A stretch of 64,000 bases of DNA from Lycocorax pyrrhopterus obiensis. Lineage: Eukaryota; Chordata; Aves; Passeriformes; Paradisaeidae. The stretch lies in the NCBI GenBank assembly GCA_014706295.1, contig JACSVZ010000037.1, positions 4,836,001 through 4,900,000 on the forward strand, in the 5' to 3' direction. The notes beneath the pieces are model-generated. The model searched no databases. It was not told the origin of the DNA and saw nothing but the letters and a program-made list of their open reading frames with translations. A program made the translations under genes and the position numbers. This document shows, one piece after another, positions 49,381-62,413 of the stretch; positions within the stretch are counted from its first letter, which is position 1; every line of letters begins with the position of its first letter.

Positions 49381-52300
49381 ACTGTTTAACGTTCACAGAG
49401 AACGTCACGTTTAGCTAAAACAGGGCAAATTTGAAAGTGTTTAAAAGGAAAGGCTTTTCTTAAGAGATGACACTTTTCATTTCTCCAAGTCAGGAATCCT
49501 TGTGAAAAGAAAACACAACAACGCAGGGATGTGATGAAAAAGTATTGTCCTGCCTGTATACATTTTATATACATAGAAGGTTTTGAAAATAGTGCCTGGA
49601 CAACAGCAGTTGGTGAAATGTGGAAAATATGTTGCTGAGGTATGTGCCTTGCAGAGTGACTTACAAGGTTTATAGTACAAGCATCCCTGCGGGTTCATTT
49701 TTCCCCCTTTTTCCTCCACGTTGCCAGTGTTCAATTCATTTACCTCGGGATTTCTGGTGCAGAGTAAAAGGCAGTTTTCTTTAACTGCTCTTTTCTGTCC
49801 GTTAGTTTTTCTTTCTTACTACCTTTACCAATTCTGTAGTTTTCTGTATATTATACCAGTTATAAATTTTTTCCTTTCTTCAACCTGATGAATCCCAGAA
49901 AACTCCATCAAGGCCATTGTTGCTCAAAACATGTAACTCTGTGCCTCTGGCCACTGATGGGGTGTTTGTGTATTTTGTTGAAGAGATCCAACCCACCAGC
50001 AGAGAATTTGGAAGAAGCCAGACCTTCTAACCAGCAGGTATTGTCATGAATCACAAGTTCTATTCCTCTGTGTCGTGTTCCTTCTCTTTCCAGCATAGCA
50101 ACAGTTGTAGGAAGAGGATTTTGGTCCTTGTAGCCTGACTAATACCTTGTAATTTTTTTTTCTTCTTTTTTTGCTAGAAACAAACTTCTTAGCTCAGCTG
50201 CCCTGTGAAATGCTTACCTCACTGGCCTGTTGGCACTGACAATGGCATCCTATTAACTGAGAGATGACCAGGTAGAGAACCTTTTATCTGCAGAATGAGA
50301 GAGCAGCAGCAGTTCCCTACCACCTAGCTTATTCAAGGACTGCTTTACTGTGTACTCTATTTTTACTCTATTTACACAGGAAGAAGAATAACACACCAGA
50401 GAGTTGAGTTCAGTGGGTTCCTAACATGGTTTCTATAGGTCCTTAAAAACATATAAAAAAAGAGGTGAAGGGAGCTTCCTCTGGACGGTGTCATCTGGAC
50501 ACATTTCAGTGAATGCCTGTGACCCTGTGCTCTCTCCTAGAGGAAACAATATCAAACTGGTACTTCCCAGTAATTTTAGAATATAAAAACTCCCTTTTCA
50601 ATAGCTGCAAGAGAAATATGGGCTACTCAAAAGGGGGAAAGGGTTAAGAGAGATGTCTCCTGATCATCTCCCTCCAACCTTCCTTACCCTTGGATATGCC
50701 AAATTGGTCCTATGTGCATCTTTGTCAAAAGCAGGAAGAATCTTATTTTTATTGTCTTTTGTGTGTTGGTGGCGTAACCAAACAGTGTTTGGGATCAGAA
50801 GGAAGAGGATGACTTTGCAAAGTATTTTACTTGTAAGTGTGCATTGGATTTCAGACATGATGGTAAAAAATACTGGCTGATAGATACAGAGCTGTGACAC
50901 AGACAAGTTTCTGAGAAAGCCACCTTTGGGAACCAGATGTTGTTCAAGGTCCTGCAGCTTGTACAGCTTAATTTTATCTTTGGTAGAGGGGAGGAAGGGT
51001 TGCCAGAAGGTCCATCCTGGTGTGTGCTGGTGGAAAGAAGTGTGGTGTATGTTGGACTGTGGAAAAGCCCAGGTGGTGTCTACTCCATTGCTGGCATTTG
51101 CAGTACTTGCTGCAGGAACAGTCTCCTTGCTTTTCCTGTGCTGGGGCAGTGCCATGCTTGGGGAAAACAAAGGCTCAGGCAGCAGGTCCAGAGCAGCATT
51201 TTGTTGCAAACCTGTTTTGTTAAAGTCAAGGTCTCCATGCTTGATTAAACCCTTCACACCCAGGAGCAGGCTGTGGAGAACTAAGTGTTTGCCAAGGGCT
51301 TTGACACAGGAAGCTTTGAAAGGCCCTTACTGTGTGGTGATGCTTTATGTTAAGCACAAATTGTTTGTGGTGGTGACCCTGCATACCAAAAACTGATGAG
51401 CTTGAGCTGTGAGTTTTTCAGCCCTCTCATACCATTGGGTGCTATGCAAGTGCAAAGCAAAAGAAAGGCTTGATCTCCAGGGATGAAAACATAAATAAAG
51501 GGATGCTGGAAGGTGAAATAAGGGAAATTATTTGCGTAAGGGTACAGGAGAGAGCTTCCAGCTTTCTTCATTTTCCCTTTTCTTATCCCCAGACTATGCT
51601 GCTTCCTCAGGAGTCAGCCTTGACAGGCATCTTTGGAGCTGTGTCCACATATTATGCTGGTGAAAAGGCAGCTCTCACCACTACTTACGCTCTTAAAAAG
51701 AATATAAAAAAGTGGAAATGTACTTAGGGTGAGTTTTGGGGTGTCAGGGAAGAGGGAAGATGGAGATCAGGGCCTGACTTCTCCACTTGCTGTGCAGTAC
51801 AAGCTGCACACTTTTAGATTGAGGGGCTGGCATGGTCTGTCCCAGATCAGGAAAAAAACCAATCCCATCCCCAAAAGGGAGCAAGTACTAACCTAATAAA
51901 GGCACCAGCTGGACGAAGGCAAAACCATCTCTTTGGGAAAAAAAAAACAACAACCTCCTTTCTTTAGAAAAATAATATATTTCATCCAAATAAGGTAAAA
52001 ATATTTGAAATGGGGCAGAAGTGAGCACTAGGCAGCATCTGTCAGGCCCTTTCTGAAAAGGGGAAGATTATTAAAACTCAATTACAATTTATTTCTGTAA
52101 AGTGTCTTTCAGGCTAAAAATCTCCCCAAATGCTTTGCAAGGACTGCTCAGGGATAACTTACAGTATTGAGCCTCCTAGAACAACACCCTGTTTTCGTAC
52201 CAAGCCCTCCTTTTCAGCATCTGCTGAAGGAATTCATCCTTCAGGATTTTGTTTCTTCTATGTTTGTGCAAATAATGAGAGATGTTTTATGATGCTGGCT

Positions 52301-55300
52301 GCAAGAACAGCCTGAAGAGGAATAGGAGGGTGACACTGTATATTTTTCTGGTTTAGGTAAAATACTTGCTTTTCTTTAGGACTGTGTCTCCTGTGTGAGA
52401 AGATGATTGGCTGCGTAGGGCTGATTCAGAGGATCGAGAAGTACAACTGGCTTATTTGTTGCCTGTTTTTCTTTCTATGCCTGTCACTTTGTCAGGCTGT
52501 TTGCCTATGTCTCAGTCCCTTTGCTTGGCAAGGCTGTTCTGTGCAGCATCCTGTGCAGTTGGTTTTTCACCTTCCATCATGTCTATCTCCTCATGCTCTT
52601 TCCTTTCTAACACTTCACAGACTGCTTCCAACTTTATACCTCTGCTTCTGTAGCTACTACTGAGGTTTCGTGTGTGTGCAGCTAGAGTAACACCTGTCTA
52701 AAATTAATTTCTTTAACTGATTTAATTAAACCAGAGGAAATTCTGGGGTGGGTATTCTTCCATCTCTGTGAGCAGGTTTTCTTTACTTAAGCAGTTTCAA
52801 CTTTGTGCATGCACAAAGGACTGGGTGCTAAATGCTGCAGCTTTCCTGTGTAGATTAATTACTCCTTGCTTTCTGCCCCCTTACACTGTCAACGGCAGGT
52901 CCCATCTCTGCATGCCTGTTTGCCTGCTTACCTGCCTGCTTTTTTGCAGTAATATCAAATTTCCATGACAGCAGCGTCAGGTTTCGGGTGTGAGATAGAG
53001 CTAGGGGCTCTCTCTTGCTTCACAGGCTCTTCTGTTTGCCAGAACAAGCCTGATGCAGCCTGGAATTGGAATATCCCACTACTGCATCTCTTCCTTGCCT
53101 CCCCAACTCTAAAAACTGCAGGCAGAACCTGCTAATCTGTGTGAAATAGTGGGAGAATGGGGAAGTGTGGTGGATGCCCCTGGCAGTGGGTGTCCCCCCT
53201 TGTGCTGTGTGGAGGGGATGTGGAGGGGCTGCAGCTGTGCCAGCCCTGGGGGAGCCTTCTGCACAGAGGCCGTGTAAGTGGCCTGGGCACAGCAGGGAGA
53301 TTCGGTGCCTCCAGCCACGGGCCAGAGCTGGACCCCTTCTCTCTTGTGGGCACAACTGGCTCTTGCCAAGACGTGACTTGCAGGGATAGCGCCTGGCCAC
53401 TGAATGAAGGCACTTGCTTCCCTCCGAGGGCCGTCTGACTGGCTTTGGCCACAGACCAGGTGTCTCAGTTGTGTCCAATTCAGTGTGTCAAATGCAGAGC
53501 TCTGGCATTTAGGCAGAGCTTGGCCGTGTCCTGGGATCCCGGGGAGGGTCCGTGGGGCTGCCGGCAACAGCGGGGGCTCAGGGCAGGGGCTGCTGGTCGC
53601 ACACTGCCCTGTGGGAAGGGAGGGAAGGGGGCAGGGAACAGCTCTGTCTGCCTGTCAGATAAATCTTCAGCTGTTTACTTAAATCCTCAGTGTTTCTTCA
53701 TTTGTTTGTTTAAGAGTTTTCCTGCCAAAAAAGAGCAAAAGGAAGAAGGGAAGCTGCCTCTGCTGGCCACCCTTCCTCAGCTAGGATGGGCCTGGGGCAC
53801 TTTACAGGCAAGAGCAGGACCGGGGCCAGGACACCCTGCCTTGCTCCGGGAAGATGAAGGGATGTGCTTCAGGATGGACCATGTTCCCATCTTCTGAGCA
53901 ATGCCTGATCCTTGTGAGGGAAGATGTGTCTGAGGGACTCCAGTGAGCCCACTTGTTGCCCTAGGGCTGGCGTGAAGAACTTGTCATCCCTTCCAGCACC
54001 TCCTGTACCTACAAATGCTCAGTGCCTTTTTTCCCTCTTCGCCCTCACCCATTTGGTAGGAATTGTTGCCTCCAGGGTTGAGTTTTGTCAGCTTTCAGGT
54101 ACTGGTGGAATCTGTTCAAGACAGCAGAGACCCAAAAGGCGAGGGCTGGAGCCTGAGTGTTGGATTTCCATGTGACAGTGTCTGCCACAGAGGACTCAAA
54201 AGCATCTCCCCCATCTTTATAGATACCCGTAAAATATATTAGGTGTAGTAAATATCACACAAGCAGTTCCTTCCTTCATGTTAGCATGTGCTTTCACCAA
54301 AACTGGCCTCTTTCCTTGTCCCAGTATTCAGCAAAACTGTGTGTTTTGCTGTAGCTGTGCATGTCTGGTGTACAGACACATTCACACATGCTCTCCTCTT
54401 TCCAAGTTTGGTCATACTAAGCAAAGTTCTGCCTTAATTTTTAAAGAAAGACAGAAAATACTTACTAGTGTACATGAAATTCCACAGACATTCCCAACAA
54501 CCTGCATGCTTTTTTTGTTCAGAATAAGTAAGTACAAGCTGCTCACTGACTTTCAGAGAAGTCTTTAAAGTTCATATTCCTCTTGAAGATGACGTGAGGT
54601 TTTATTGTCATGTTTGAGAGCTTTAGTCTTCTCTGTAGACCATGTGCAAATTGGGGGAAGAGAGAGATTTGGTTATAGCTCCTCTCCCCTTTCCCCAGAG
54701 CTGCTTCTTTAAAAGGACTTCCCATGGCCTTCAAAACAAGCACCTGCAGGTTTGTAAATGCTAAACTCCATTGCGACTCAAGCAGCTGATGCAGTCTGTG
54801 TGTAGTGTGCAGCAGGACTGTTGGTTCAGAACCTTTCTTCTTGGAAAGGGCTTGTGCAGAACTGTGAAAGAAATTTTAGAGGTCAAGAGAAGGTCTTAGC
54901 TTTAAACATGTGGTCCCCACCCTCTTGTTCACTTCTGTGTCATCATTCTTCTCTCTTTCTTTGTGTTATTATACCCAGTGAAAATATTTTTTCTGTGAAC
55001 TTTTTCAAGACATTTATTATCTATTAGCCAGTTGTTACCTGTTAGTGGCTGGTTTCTCTCTTAGGTGCCATACCTGAGCAACATGGACAGGACCAACAGC
55101 TGGCTTAGTCAATTTTTTCTCCACTGTTTAACAGACCTATTTCCCTGGCAAGTCTCTGGGTCTTTCTGAATGTCATGATACCTCAGGAAGCCAGTGCTGC
55201 TGGTCCCTGCAAACTGTAAGTTATGCCCAGTACGTGTTGTGCATCATAACAGCTGCTTTTCCTCAGTACCAGTAAGCACCAGAATTCTGAATTTCCTTCT

Positions 55301-56350
55301 GTCAGGGTGTAGGATGTATTGTGCTACTGGAGTAAATATCCTCCTGAGTCACACATGCTTTACTCATTCTGTACTCAGCTGAGCAAGCCATGATGAGGAT
55401 TTTCTGTGGGCATCTGCAGCTCTGCATCCCACCAGTGACAACTGGCTGCTCTGCACCCACTGCTCTGAATTCTGGGCCTCACAACCCTGCAAGATGGTGC
55501 TTGAGTGAAGGGAGTTGGGGTTGGAGCTGGTAAGAGCTTATAAGAAAGATTCCTGCAAATTAAATGAATGCTTACTGCAGTGTAAGAACTGTTCCTCAGA
55601 GGTCTGGGACACAAGGAGAGTTGTAACCCAAAGTATTATTTTCCTAGGAATCTCTAGGAATGCCCTTGCTGGACTGTCTGTGAGAAGCTCTGGGATGAAC
55701 AGCGATGATTGTCTTTCTAAGCCACTGATGGCAATTACCTGTGACCAGCTTTCTGAGCTGCTGTGATGGCCAGCACCGATAATCTGCTCTCATTATTTCT
55801 GTCCTTGTTGGCCCTTCTGGCTCCAGCAAGGACAGGTCTCCATGTGCTCAGGCTGGACCAGGCATGTTTGGTTAATGACACCTAAAAACCAGGATGATTG
55901 AAGGCAGCAGCAGAACCATCTGGTCTCCCATTCTGTGTCCTGGAATACCTTGGCTGCTGCTTGTTTATGTTTGAGGTGATTGAACTTTTGCTGCCTCTGT
56001 CAGTTTAAATTCTTGAATTGTTTGGAGAGGGGAAGGCAGCACTCCTCTGTTTTGAGTTTTGTGTTTGGGCTGGTGCCAAGGGATCTTCCCGCTGTGGGTG
56101 CCTGTTGGCGGTGCTGCAGGAGACTTGGTACTGAGCTAAAAAGGGGATATCCAGTGTCTTGTGAAACATGCAGTGTGGTTTTGTGGCTGTGTGTAACTTC
56201 TGTGAGTCCTGCACTCACAAAAAAGGCTATTACAGGTATACACTTGAGGTATCAAAGTACAATAGTGGCAGCAGCAACTGCCCAGTTTTTGTCTTGACAT
56301 TAGAATAAGCGACCTTGCCTGGTGTCTGCTGCTTCCCAGGGCTCACCAAG

Positions 56351-56432
56351 TGCAGGGGCGATGGATGCAGGGCTGTGGATGCAGAGATGTGGGTGCAGAT
56401 GCTCTGGGTGCAGGGCTATGGATGCAAGACTG
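56351..56432. repeat. Minisatellite, about 6 copies of a 14-15 bp unit
   Basis: The unit resembles TGCAGGGCTGTGGA. Copies begin near 56351, 56366, 56380, 56394, 56409 and 56423, each starting with TGCAG or TGCAA. It lies in the convergent intergenic region. Confidence 0.85.
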
Positions 56433-57826
56433 CACTGTCACCACCTGCAAGTGCTTGGAATGAATGCAGTAGTGAGACTTTGATTTGTTCAACTTGCAGC
56501 TTAGTCATTCTTTTATGAAGTCCAGTCAGAGTTCCACTGAGAAAAGGCAAGTTCCAGTAAAAGCTTTCAAGCAATGAATTGTGTTGTTTATGTCCCCTGT
56601 CCTCACCTGGAAACATGGCTATTTAAATATTCCATGTGCTGTGGGCAGAGCTCCAGTGAGAACAAACCTCTGGGCACCAAGGTTGGATTAGGAGCGTGTT
56701 CAGGTAATGACATCTGAAAATAGGATGGCTGGGACCTGCAGCAGAGCAACAAGGGGGGCTTTGAAATCCTCTCTGCTAATATGGAGGCAGCTGCTGCCAA
56801 TGCATCGGGCTTGGCAGGGGCTGCTTTGCTGCTCCTGGGTTCTCTGATGATGGCAGAGAGGCACAAAGACCCAGCTGCTTCCATGTGGTTGGGGAAGAGC
56901 CACATGGGAAGGGTGTTCTCTGGGCAAAACAAGAACTTTTGACATTTCTTGGCCCTGCATGCCCAACAGCACTTCAGCAGGACAGGCACCATGCAGTGCT
57001 CCATGCCAGCGCGGTGCTGAGCGGGAATGGGTGCACAGACATGCAAATCCCTGCTGCTGGTGAAGAACCAGTTGCACTTCCAGGGCACCGCAGCCCAGCC
57101 ACGAGGGCAGCTGGATCTGTGCTGTCTGTGGGCAGCGCTGTGGCCTCACTGGTGACAGGACAACTTTGGGCAGGGTGGAGGATGTGAGGGTCCCCCAGAG
57201 GCAGCTCTTGTGCACCGTAACGTCTGGGGACACCGGCACTGGGGATGGGTGCAACGACCTGTCACGGAGGGTGAGTACTCGGGGACATGTTGGTACTGGC
57301 AGATACAGCGAGGGCAATCGCTTTAGAGCACATGAGCTGCTGCAAACACGCACTTGTTCCTTCTTTTTTCCCCCCAAAGTAACTTGCTTACTTCCTCGTA
57401 AGAAATGGCCTGTCCCACTCTGCGGGAATGCTGGTGATGAGAGCCTGTGCTAGACCGAGCTCCAGTGTGGAAGTGCCCAGGTCTGGAATGAGTCCTGGGT
57501 AGGAGACAGTGGGGACTGGCTGTACTGAGTGTACAGTTTTTTAGCTCATGCTCTCACGATGTCTGTAAAGGGCCCTGATGGCAACTCAGATAAAACCTCA
57601 GGGTTGCTGGGAAACCTTAACGCCAGAGCCCATGCAAAGAGAATTCCGTTCCTACTCCACTTCCCGCGGGAGAACCGGTGCTGCAACAGTGACTGTTCAA
57701 TGGGTGCCGGGGCCGCGCCGGGGCTTCCAAACACCCCACCTGCTCCAAACTCTTACAAACATAAACCACCTCTTCAAGCAAGAAGACAACTTGACCACTT
57801 AAAACTTTGGGGTTTTTTTTCCAGTT

Positions 57827-57832
57827 TTTATT
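57827..57832 (-). terminator. CASZ1: Probable distal polyadenylation signal of CASZ1
   Basis: TTTATT on the + strand gives AATAAA on the minus strand. Minus-strand sequence downstream contains a G/T-rich stretch (GAGGTGGTTTATGTTTG), as expected after a cleavage site. Farther downstream the sequence changes to ordinary intergenic DNA. Confidence 0.6.
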
Positions 57833-58046
57833 GAGTGAAAATGTCAAACCTTGCATCAGTCATGCAAAAAAAAAAAATCAAATAAATAAAACACATATAT
57901 TAAATTTCTAATAGCACTAAATTCAAGTGGAAAAATATTCAGTTCTTAATAACGCAGGTGCTGAAGAGACCAGATTCAAGTAAATCAGAGCACACCATCC
58001 TGTTTAGGGTGTTTTTTTTCACTTTCTGCATTTTTGTCTCAAAACC

Positions 58047-58160
58047 TATATATATATCTATATATCTATATATATGTATATACATATAGATATATACACA
58101 CACACATATATATGTGCATACATATTATTTTTATATTTATATATATACACATACATATTT
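58047..58160. repeat. TA-rich compound microsatellite in CASZ1 3'UTR
   Basis: Interrupted TATA, TATC and CA units cover about 115 bp. The sequence is largely self-complementary, so the transcript could form variable hairpins. Confidence 0.95.
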
Positions 58161-60127
58161 ATAAAACATTAAAAAGAGCATTGGTGGTTCAAGCATTTAT
58201 TTTCCCCCCTCCCCCATGGAAAGAAAAAAAACAACAACAAAACAAAATAAAATTACACATTTAAAATTCAAAATGAGCTAGCAATGGCTTATAGTCCTAG
58301 TGTGCAATATGGATATTACAAAAGGCTAGAATCCTCCCTCATTGTCTTTTTTTTTTCATTTTTTGTTTTTTAAAGTTGGGGTTTTTTTGCTACATTGGAA
58401 AATTTTTTTGAAATTTTTTTTTCTTTACAAAATTCCTTCCACGCAGACTTTAATCCAGTTGAGTTTGTGGCTAGAGTGAACAATCTAGTCAATAGTTTTT
58501 ATTTAATTTTTTTGCTCTTCAGCAGTGAATGGTAGCAGAATCAGGAGGGTCCCTCTCAAGGTTTATTTTGTTTGGTTTTTATCTTGTTTTGGACAAAATA
58601 GTTCCATTTCCTCTCTCCTCTTTCCCCTCCTTATAGAGCCAGTTGAATCTCCCTCTCTTTCTCTGGTCATTCTTTAGATAGTCCCATTGCTATGAGAGCT
58701 TGGAATGACAAACCACCTGCTCTGATGGGGTCGTTGGGCTGTTGAGGCCCTTGTTCAGAAAAGCACTTAAGCTCGGGCTTAAACTTGGGCCCACTCAGTC
58801 ATCTGCTTAAGGGTTTTGCTGAATTAAAGCCTGAACATGGCAGAATAAAAAGTCGGGTTCAACTTTCTTTTGTTGTTGTTGCGAACAGAGACAGTGTAAG
58901 AGTTACAGAAACAGGACTGGGAGAAGGACGGGGTCAAGCTGGCTGGGTGGCCACTGTCCTGCAAGGGCACCTGACCCTCTGTGGGGGTCAGGCCCTGCTC
59001 AGGGGTCACCTTTAGCAGTAGCCTGTTGGGAAAGAACTTTAATTCCCTGCGCCAGCTCCTAGAGAAGAGGTGATAGAAGTTCGGGAGAAGGGCTGAGATG
59101 TTAGGGAGAAGTAGGGTGCCTTGGGGGAGAAAATGGTGTGCATAGATAAACATGGGCCCTTCTGGCACACTCAGCCACACAGGATGTGTGACACAGGGCC
59201 CCATCCAGGCGGATCCTGGTGCCTCCTGCCTCCGGCTGCTCCTGGGATGGTGCCTCCCGTCCAGCACTGGCAGAGCCACTGGACATCTCTTACCCCCTTC
59301 CTTCACACACTTCTGCTTTCCCCACTGTTGTGCAGTGACTAAGTCAGTGGAGTCTGGTGAGATATGACAGGGGAGAGGTAAAACACTGTGTCACAGTGCA
59401 GGGTCCCAGCTCCCAAGAGTAGGGACATGACCTGTCTATCCTGCGGGGACATGAGTGGCCCAAGGAAGCCCTCTGGTTGCCCCTGGCACCAGCTCCATGT
59501 GCCCGGGCAGGACATGCTCCCAGGAAGGCTTGGTTCTGCTCCCACAGTCACTGGCAGAGATCCTGTTGATTTTGGCGGTACAAAATAATCTGCTTTGCAA
59601 GACGTGGCTTGTGTTAATCTAAGGATTCCTCCTGGAGCCCATCACCATACTATCTAAGTAGCTGAACATGGGGAAAATGTACAAGTACAGAACCTGCAGC
59701 AAATGCTAGTAAAGTAAAATCTTTTTGCCCCATCCCATTTTGAGAAATTCCAGGGCATCATTCCATCACTCTGCCCCAGGAACGTGAGCTTCATTCTATT
59801 CAAGAATGGGGTTGTGCTAGGAAACACACAGCTGAGGGCAGGGGATATACCAAACAAAACAAAAACAAACAAACAAAAAAAAACCCCTATAAAAATAAAA
59901 GCCACACAAATAGCTGATAGAGGAAAAGAACTCCAAAGAATTAAATAAACTACAAACTAGTAATAATATTTCATTTGTTTTCATTTGTTTCATCTCTACA
60001 AAATTCAAGTTAGAATTCGGAATCGTGCAGGTCCAGTCAGTGCTGGGAGTGTGAAGTCAGCCTCAAACCACAGCATTAAGGCCCCCCCTCCCCTGCCACC
60101 CCTACAAACATACACTACATTGAAAGA

Positions 60128-60178
60128 GAGAAAAAAAAAAAAGGAAAAAAAAGAGAAAAAAAAAAAGGAGAAAAAAAA
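60128..60178. repeat. A/G-rich purine tract
   Basis: A runs are interrupted by single or double G. In the CASZ1 transcript (minus strand) this becomes a U-rich pyrimidine tract. Confidence 0.95.
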
Positions 60179-61882
60179 TTGCACACAATTAACCATATGT
60201 AAGGGCTATCCAGAAGGCAGGTGACACCTCCCCCTCCACCCCCTGGCATTGGTGGTTTCTCTTTTGTTCTATATATAGTAATAACCTTTACAGGAAAAAT
60301 ACTGTACAACTTTTTTTTTTTTCCTTTCCTTTTGAAACACCAGCTGAACATTCAGTCCCCACATTTACACAGCTGAGCTGCTTGTTTATAAATCAGACCT
60401 GATCTGCACCAGTTCCTTAGGGAAATAACTAAAAAAAAAAAAAGGAAGCAACCTAAACTTCTTGAGGCCTTTATCTGTTCAGGGTGAAAATAAATCCTGG
60501 GGATCCCTTAGAGCTGAAGCGCTCAGGGAGCTGAGGAGGGGAGACGGTGCCTGCATGGTATTGGAAAAAAAGATTTTTTTTTTTTTTAAAAAGGACAAAG
60601 CTCAGACTAATCTGGTATACTTAAAACTGGCACCAAAATAGCTATCAGAATTAATTCATACTAGTCCTTCTGGTGCCCTGGTGTGTGTAGACAAGCCCTC
60701 TCAGGCTCAGGCAAGGATTTGGGGTCAAACAGCTACTGTCTCACCTGCCAGAGTCCGGGACAGTGTCCTGTAGTGTGTGTTCCCAGACCAGGCCAGGAAA
60801 AGATAGCAGGGAAGAGCTTGGAACCAGAGGAAAGCCCAAGCTGTTGGAGGTGGCAGGTCTCAACACAGTGTGGTTGCATTTGCTTATGCAGTGCCCAAGC
60901 CCTCAGCCCTACTTGTCAAAGTATGTCAGGATGGCCCAGACCTGCAGCAATTCTTAGGTGGCACCTCCCCAGCGCTGGGGTCTCTGGGCTGTGGGGGTGC
61001 AGCAGGGTCTGTAACTGCAGAACCCAGGACTAGGCAGTAGGTCCACGGGTGCTGCAGAACAGGGGTGTCCCCCTCCCCACCCCAGAGCTGAGCAGGACAC
61101 CCCACCACGGGCTCAGAGCGTGTCCTGCCTTCTCCACTCTGGGCAGTGGTGCCAGAATCACCTGAGATCTGTGTCCATCCATGCAGTCACAGACTGGCAT
61201 GTCTGCAGTGCAGGGCTGGGGACCAGGGCCTGGGGACTGGGATCTGTCCTGGTCTGACTGCCTGGGGCAGAGCAGGGCACGTTCTCAAGGCTGCTTTAGT
61301 GACCAGGATGCTCCTGTGCAAGCTTGGTGCTCCCTATGCTGCACCATGGGGCAGGGGCAGCTCACAGCCTCCTGAGATGGGGATACTGAAGCACCACAAA
61401 AACGCCTCACCCTCAGCAGAGAGGAAGCACATAGGGGTTGGGATGAGATGGAACTGGATGGCAGAGTAACCCCAGTCCTCCAGTGTGACAGACCCGTTAA
61501 ACTGCCTGCTGTGTTCTTCCCAGGTTACTTCAGCTAAATCCCTACAGTCAGAACAGCAGGGATGAGGAGAGGTGTCCTACAGAGAAAGTGTAGACTGAGA
61601 AAGTTTTACAATATAAATAGCATTCAAAATTATTATCATTAACAGCAAAAAGGATCTGGAAGAACAGAGGAGTGTCCCATTCCCACCCCTGCTCATTCAT
61701 TAATGCATCCTCATTTTTGTGACAATAAATACCCACTCCCACCCTGGCTGTCTGATGCCATTCATTTAATGCTGGAGAAAGAAGGGGGAAGGGTGGAGAG
61801 AGAGAGAGCACACTCCTCACCCCCTCCTTCCCACTGGCAAAAGCTGAGCTACTTGTCTTTGTGACACCAATTCCTTTAATTT

Positions 61883-61933
61883 TATATATGTGTGTGTGTG
61901 TACATTATATAGAGACACACACACAAATATATA
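61883..61933. repeat. TA/GT inverted repeat in CASZ1 3'UTR
   Basis: TATATATGTGTGTGTGTGT at 61883-61901 faces ACACACACACAAATATATA at 61915-61933 across a short AT-rich loop. The arms are nearly complementary, so the mRNA could form a long hairpin. Confidence 0.8.
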
Positions 61934-62413
61934 TTTCTAAAATTCATTACCTCTTGTTCCCACCCACCCCCCTCCAAGAAGTGGAGATTATTATTATTAT
62001 CGTACAACTGAAAACATGGAAAAATAAAACCCAGAAAGAAAATTGGGGGGATAGAGCCCCACCCATAACAAAGGGTCCCCAGATGGGCACAGGCCCCACG
62101 CACCATGCAGGGAGCAAGGAAAAGCAGCAGGTACCCTCAGGGTTCATGTCCATATAAAGGGTATTTTTTGCTGCATCCTGCCCCCTTGTTCCGGGATCTG
62201 TAGAATGGAGTGATGCAGCACCAGTCCTGCTGCGAGCCGATCTCTTATGGGGCCTGATGAAGAGCAGGGGTTTCCTTCCTTCCTCTCTCTCATTTGTGGC
62301 ACCGAGTTTGTTTTTCATTTGCCATCCCCATCTTTGTTCTCGCCTCATAAGGGGTCCTCTTAGTAATTCTGTGTAAGAGAAAAACCAAACCACTGCTGTT
62401 GTTGTCTCTAAGA

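Larger units (their letters stand above)
48596..57810. other. Intergenic region between convergent PEX14 and CASZ1
   Basis: About 9.2 kb separate the two 3' ends. I recognise only simple repeats: a GT/TC microsatellite (49332-49380), a CTGCC-type cluster (52908-52945) and a 14-15 bp minisatellite (56351-56432). Positions 53150-53660 and 56640-57300 are more G+C-rich. They contain overlapping open frames on both strands, as expected where stop codons are rare. The longest open frames are 197 codons at 50664-51257 (-) and 225 codons at 56700-57377 (-). They show no recognisable domain or splice pattern. Confidence 0.75.
57810..62413 (-). other. CASZ1: CASZ1 3'UTR (about 4.6 kb)
   Basis: The stretch runs from the CASZ1 stop to a minus-strand AATAAA at 57827-57832. 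It is rich in low-complexity runs, which would be transcribed as U-, A- or UA-rich RNA. These include a TA-rich microsatellite (58047-58160), T runs near 58344, 58410 and 60570, and a purine-rich A/G block (60128-60178). There is also a TA/GT inverted repeat (61883-61933). Several other minus-strand AATAAA hexamers occur, for example near 58196, 58499 and 58561, so shorter isoforms are possible. The extent is inferred, since no transcript can be seen. Confidence 0.65.

Noticed and set aside
53020..53897. Cluster of overlapping 90-152-codon open frames on both strands
   Set aside because: Open frames on both strands in several phases reflect local G+C content, and no protein family is recognised.
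56700..57377. 225-codon minus-strand open frame
   Set aside because: It lies in a GC-richer intergenic stretch with overlapping open frames on both strands, shows no domain, and lies beyond the CASZ1 poly(A) signal. Most likely chance.
58824..59306. 160-codon minus-strand open frame
   Set aside because: It lies within the CASZ1 3'UTR, about 3 kb after the stop, with no recognisable domain.
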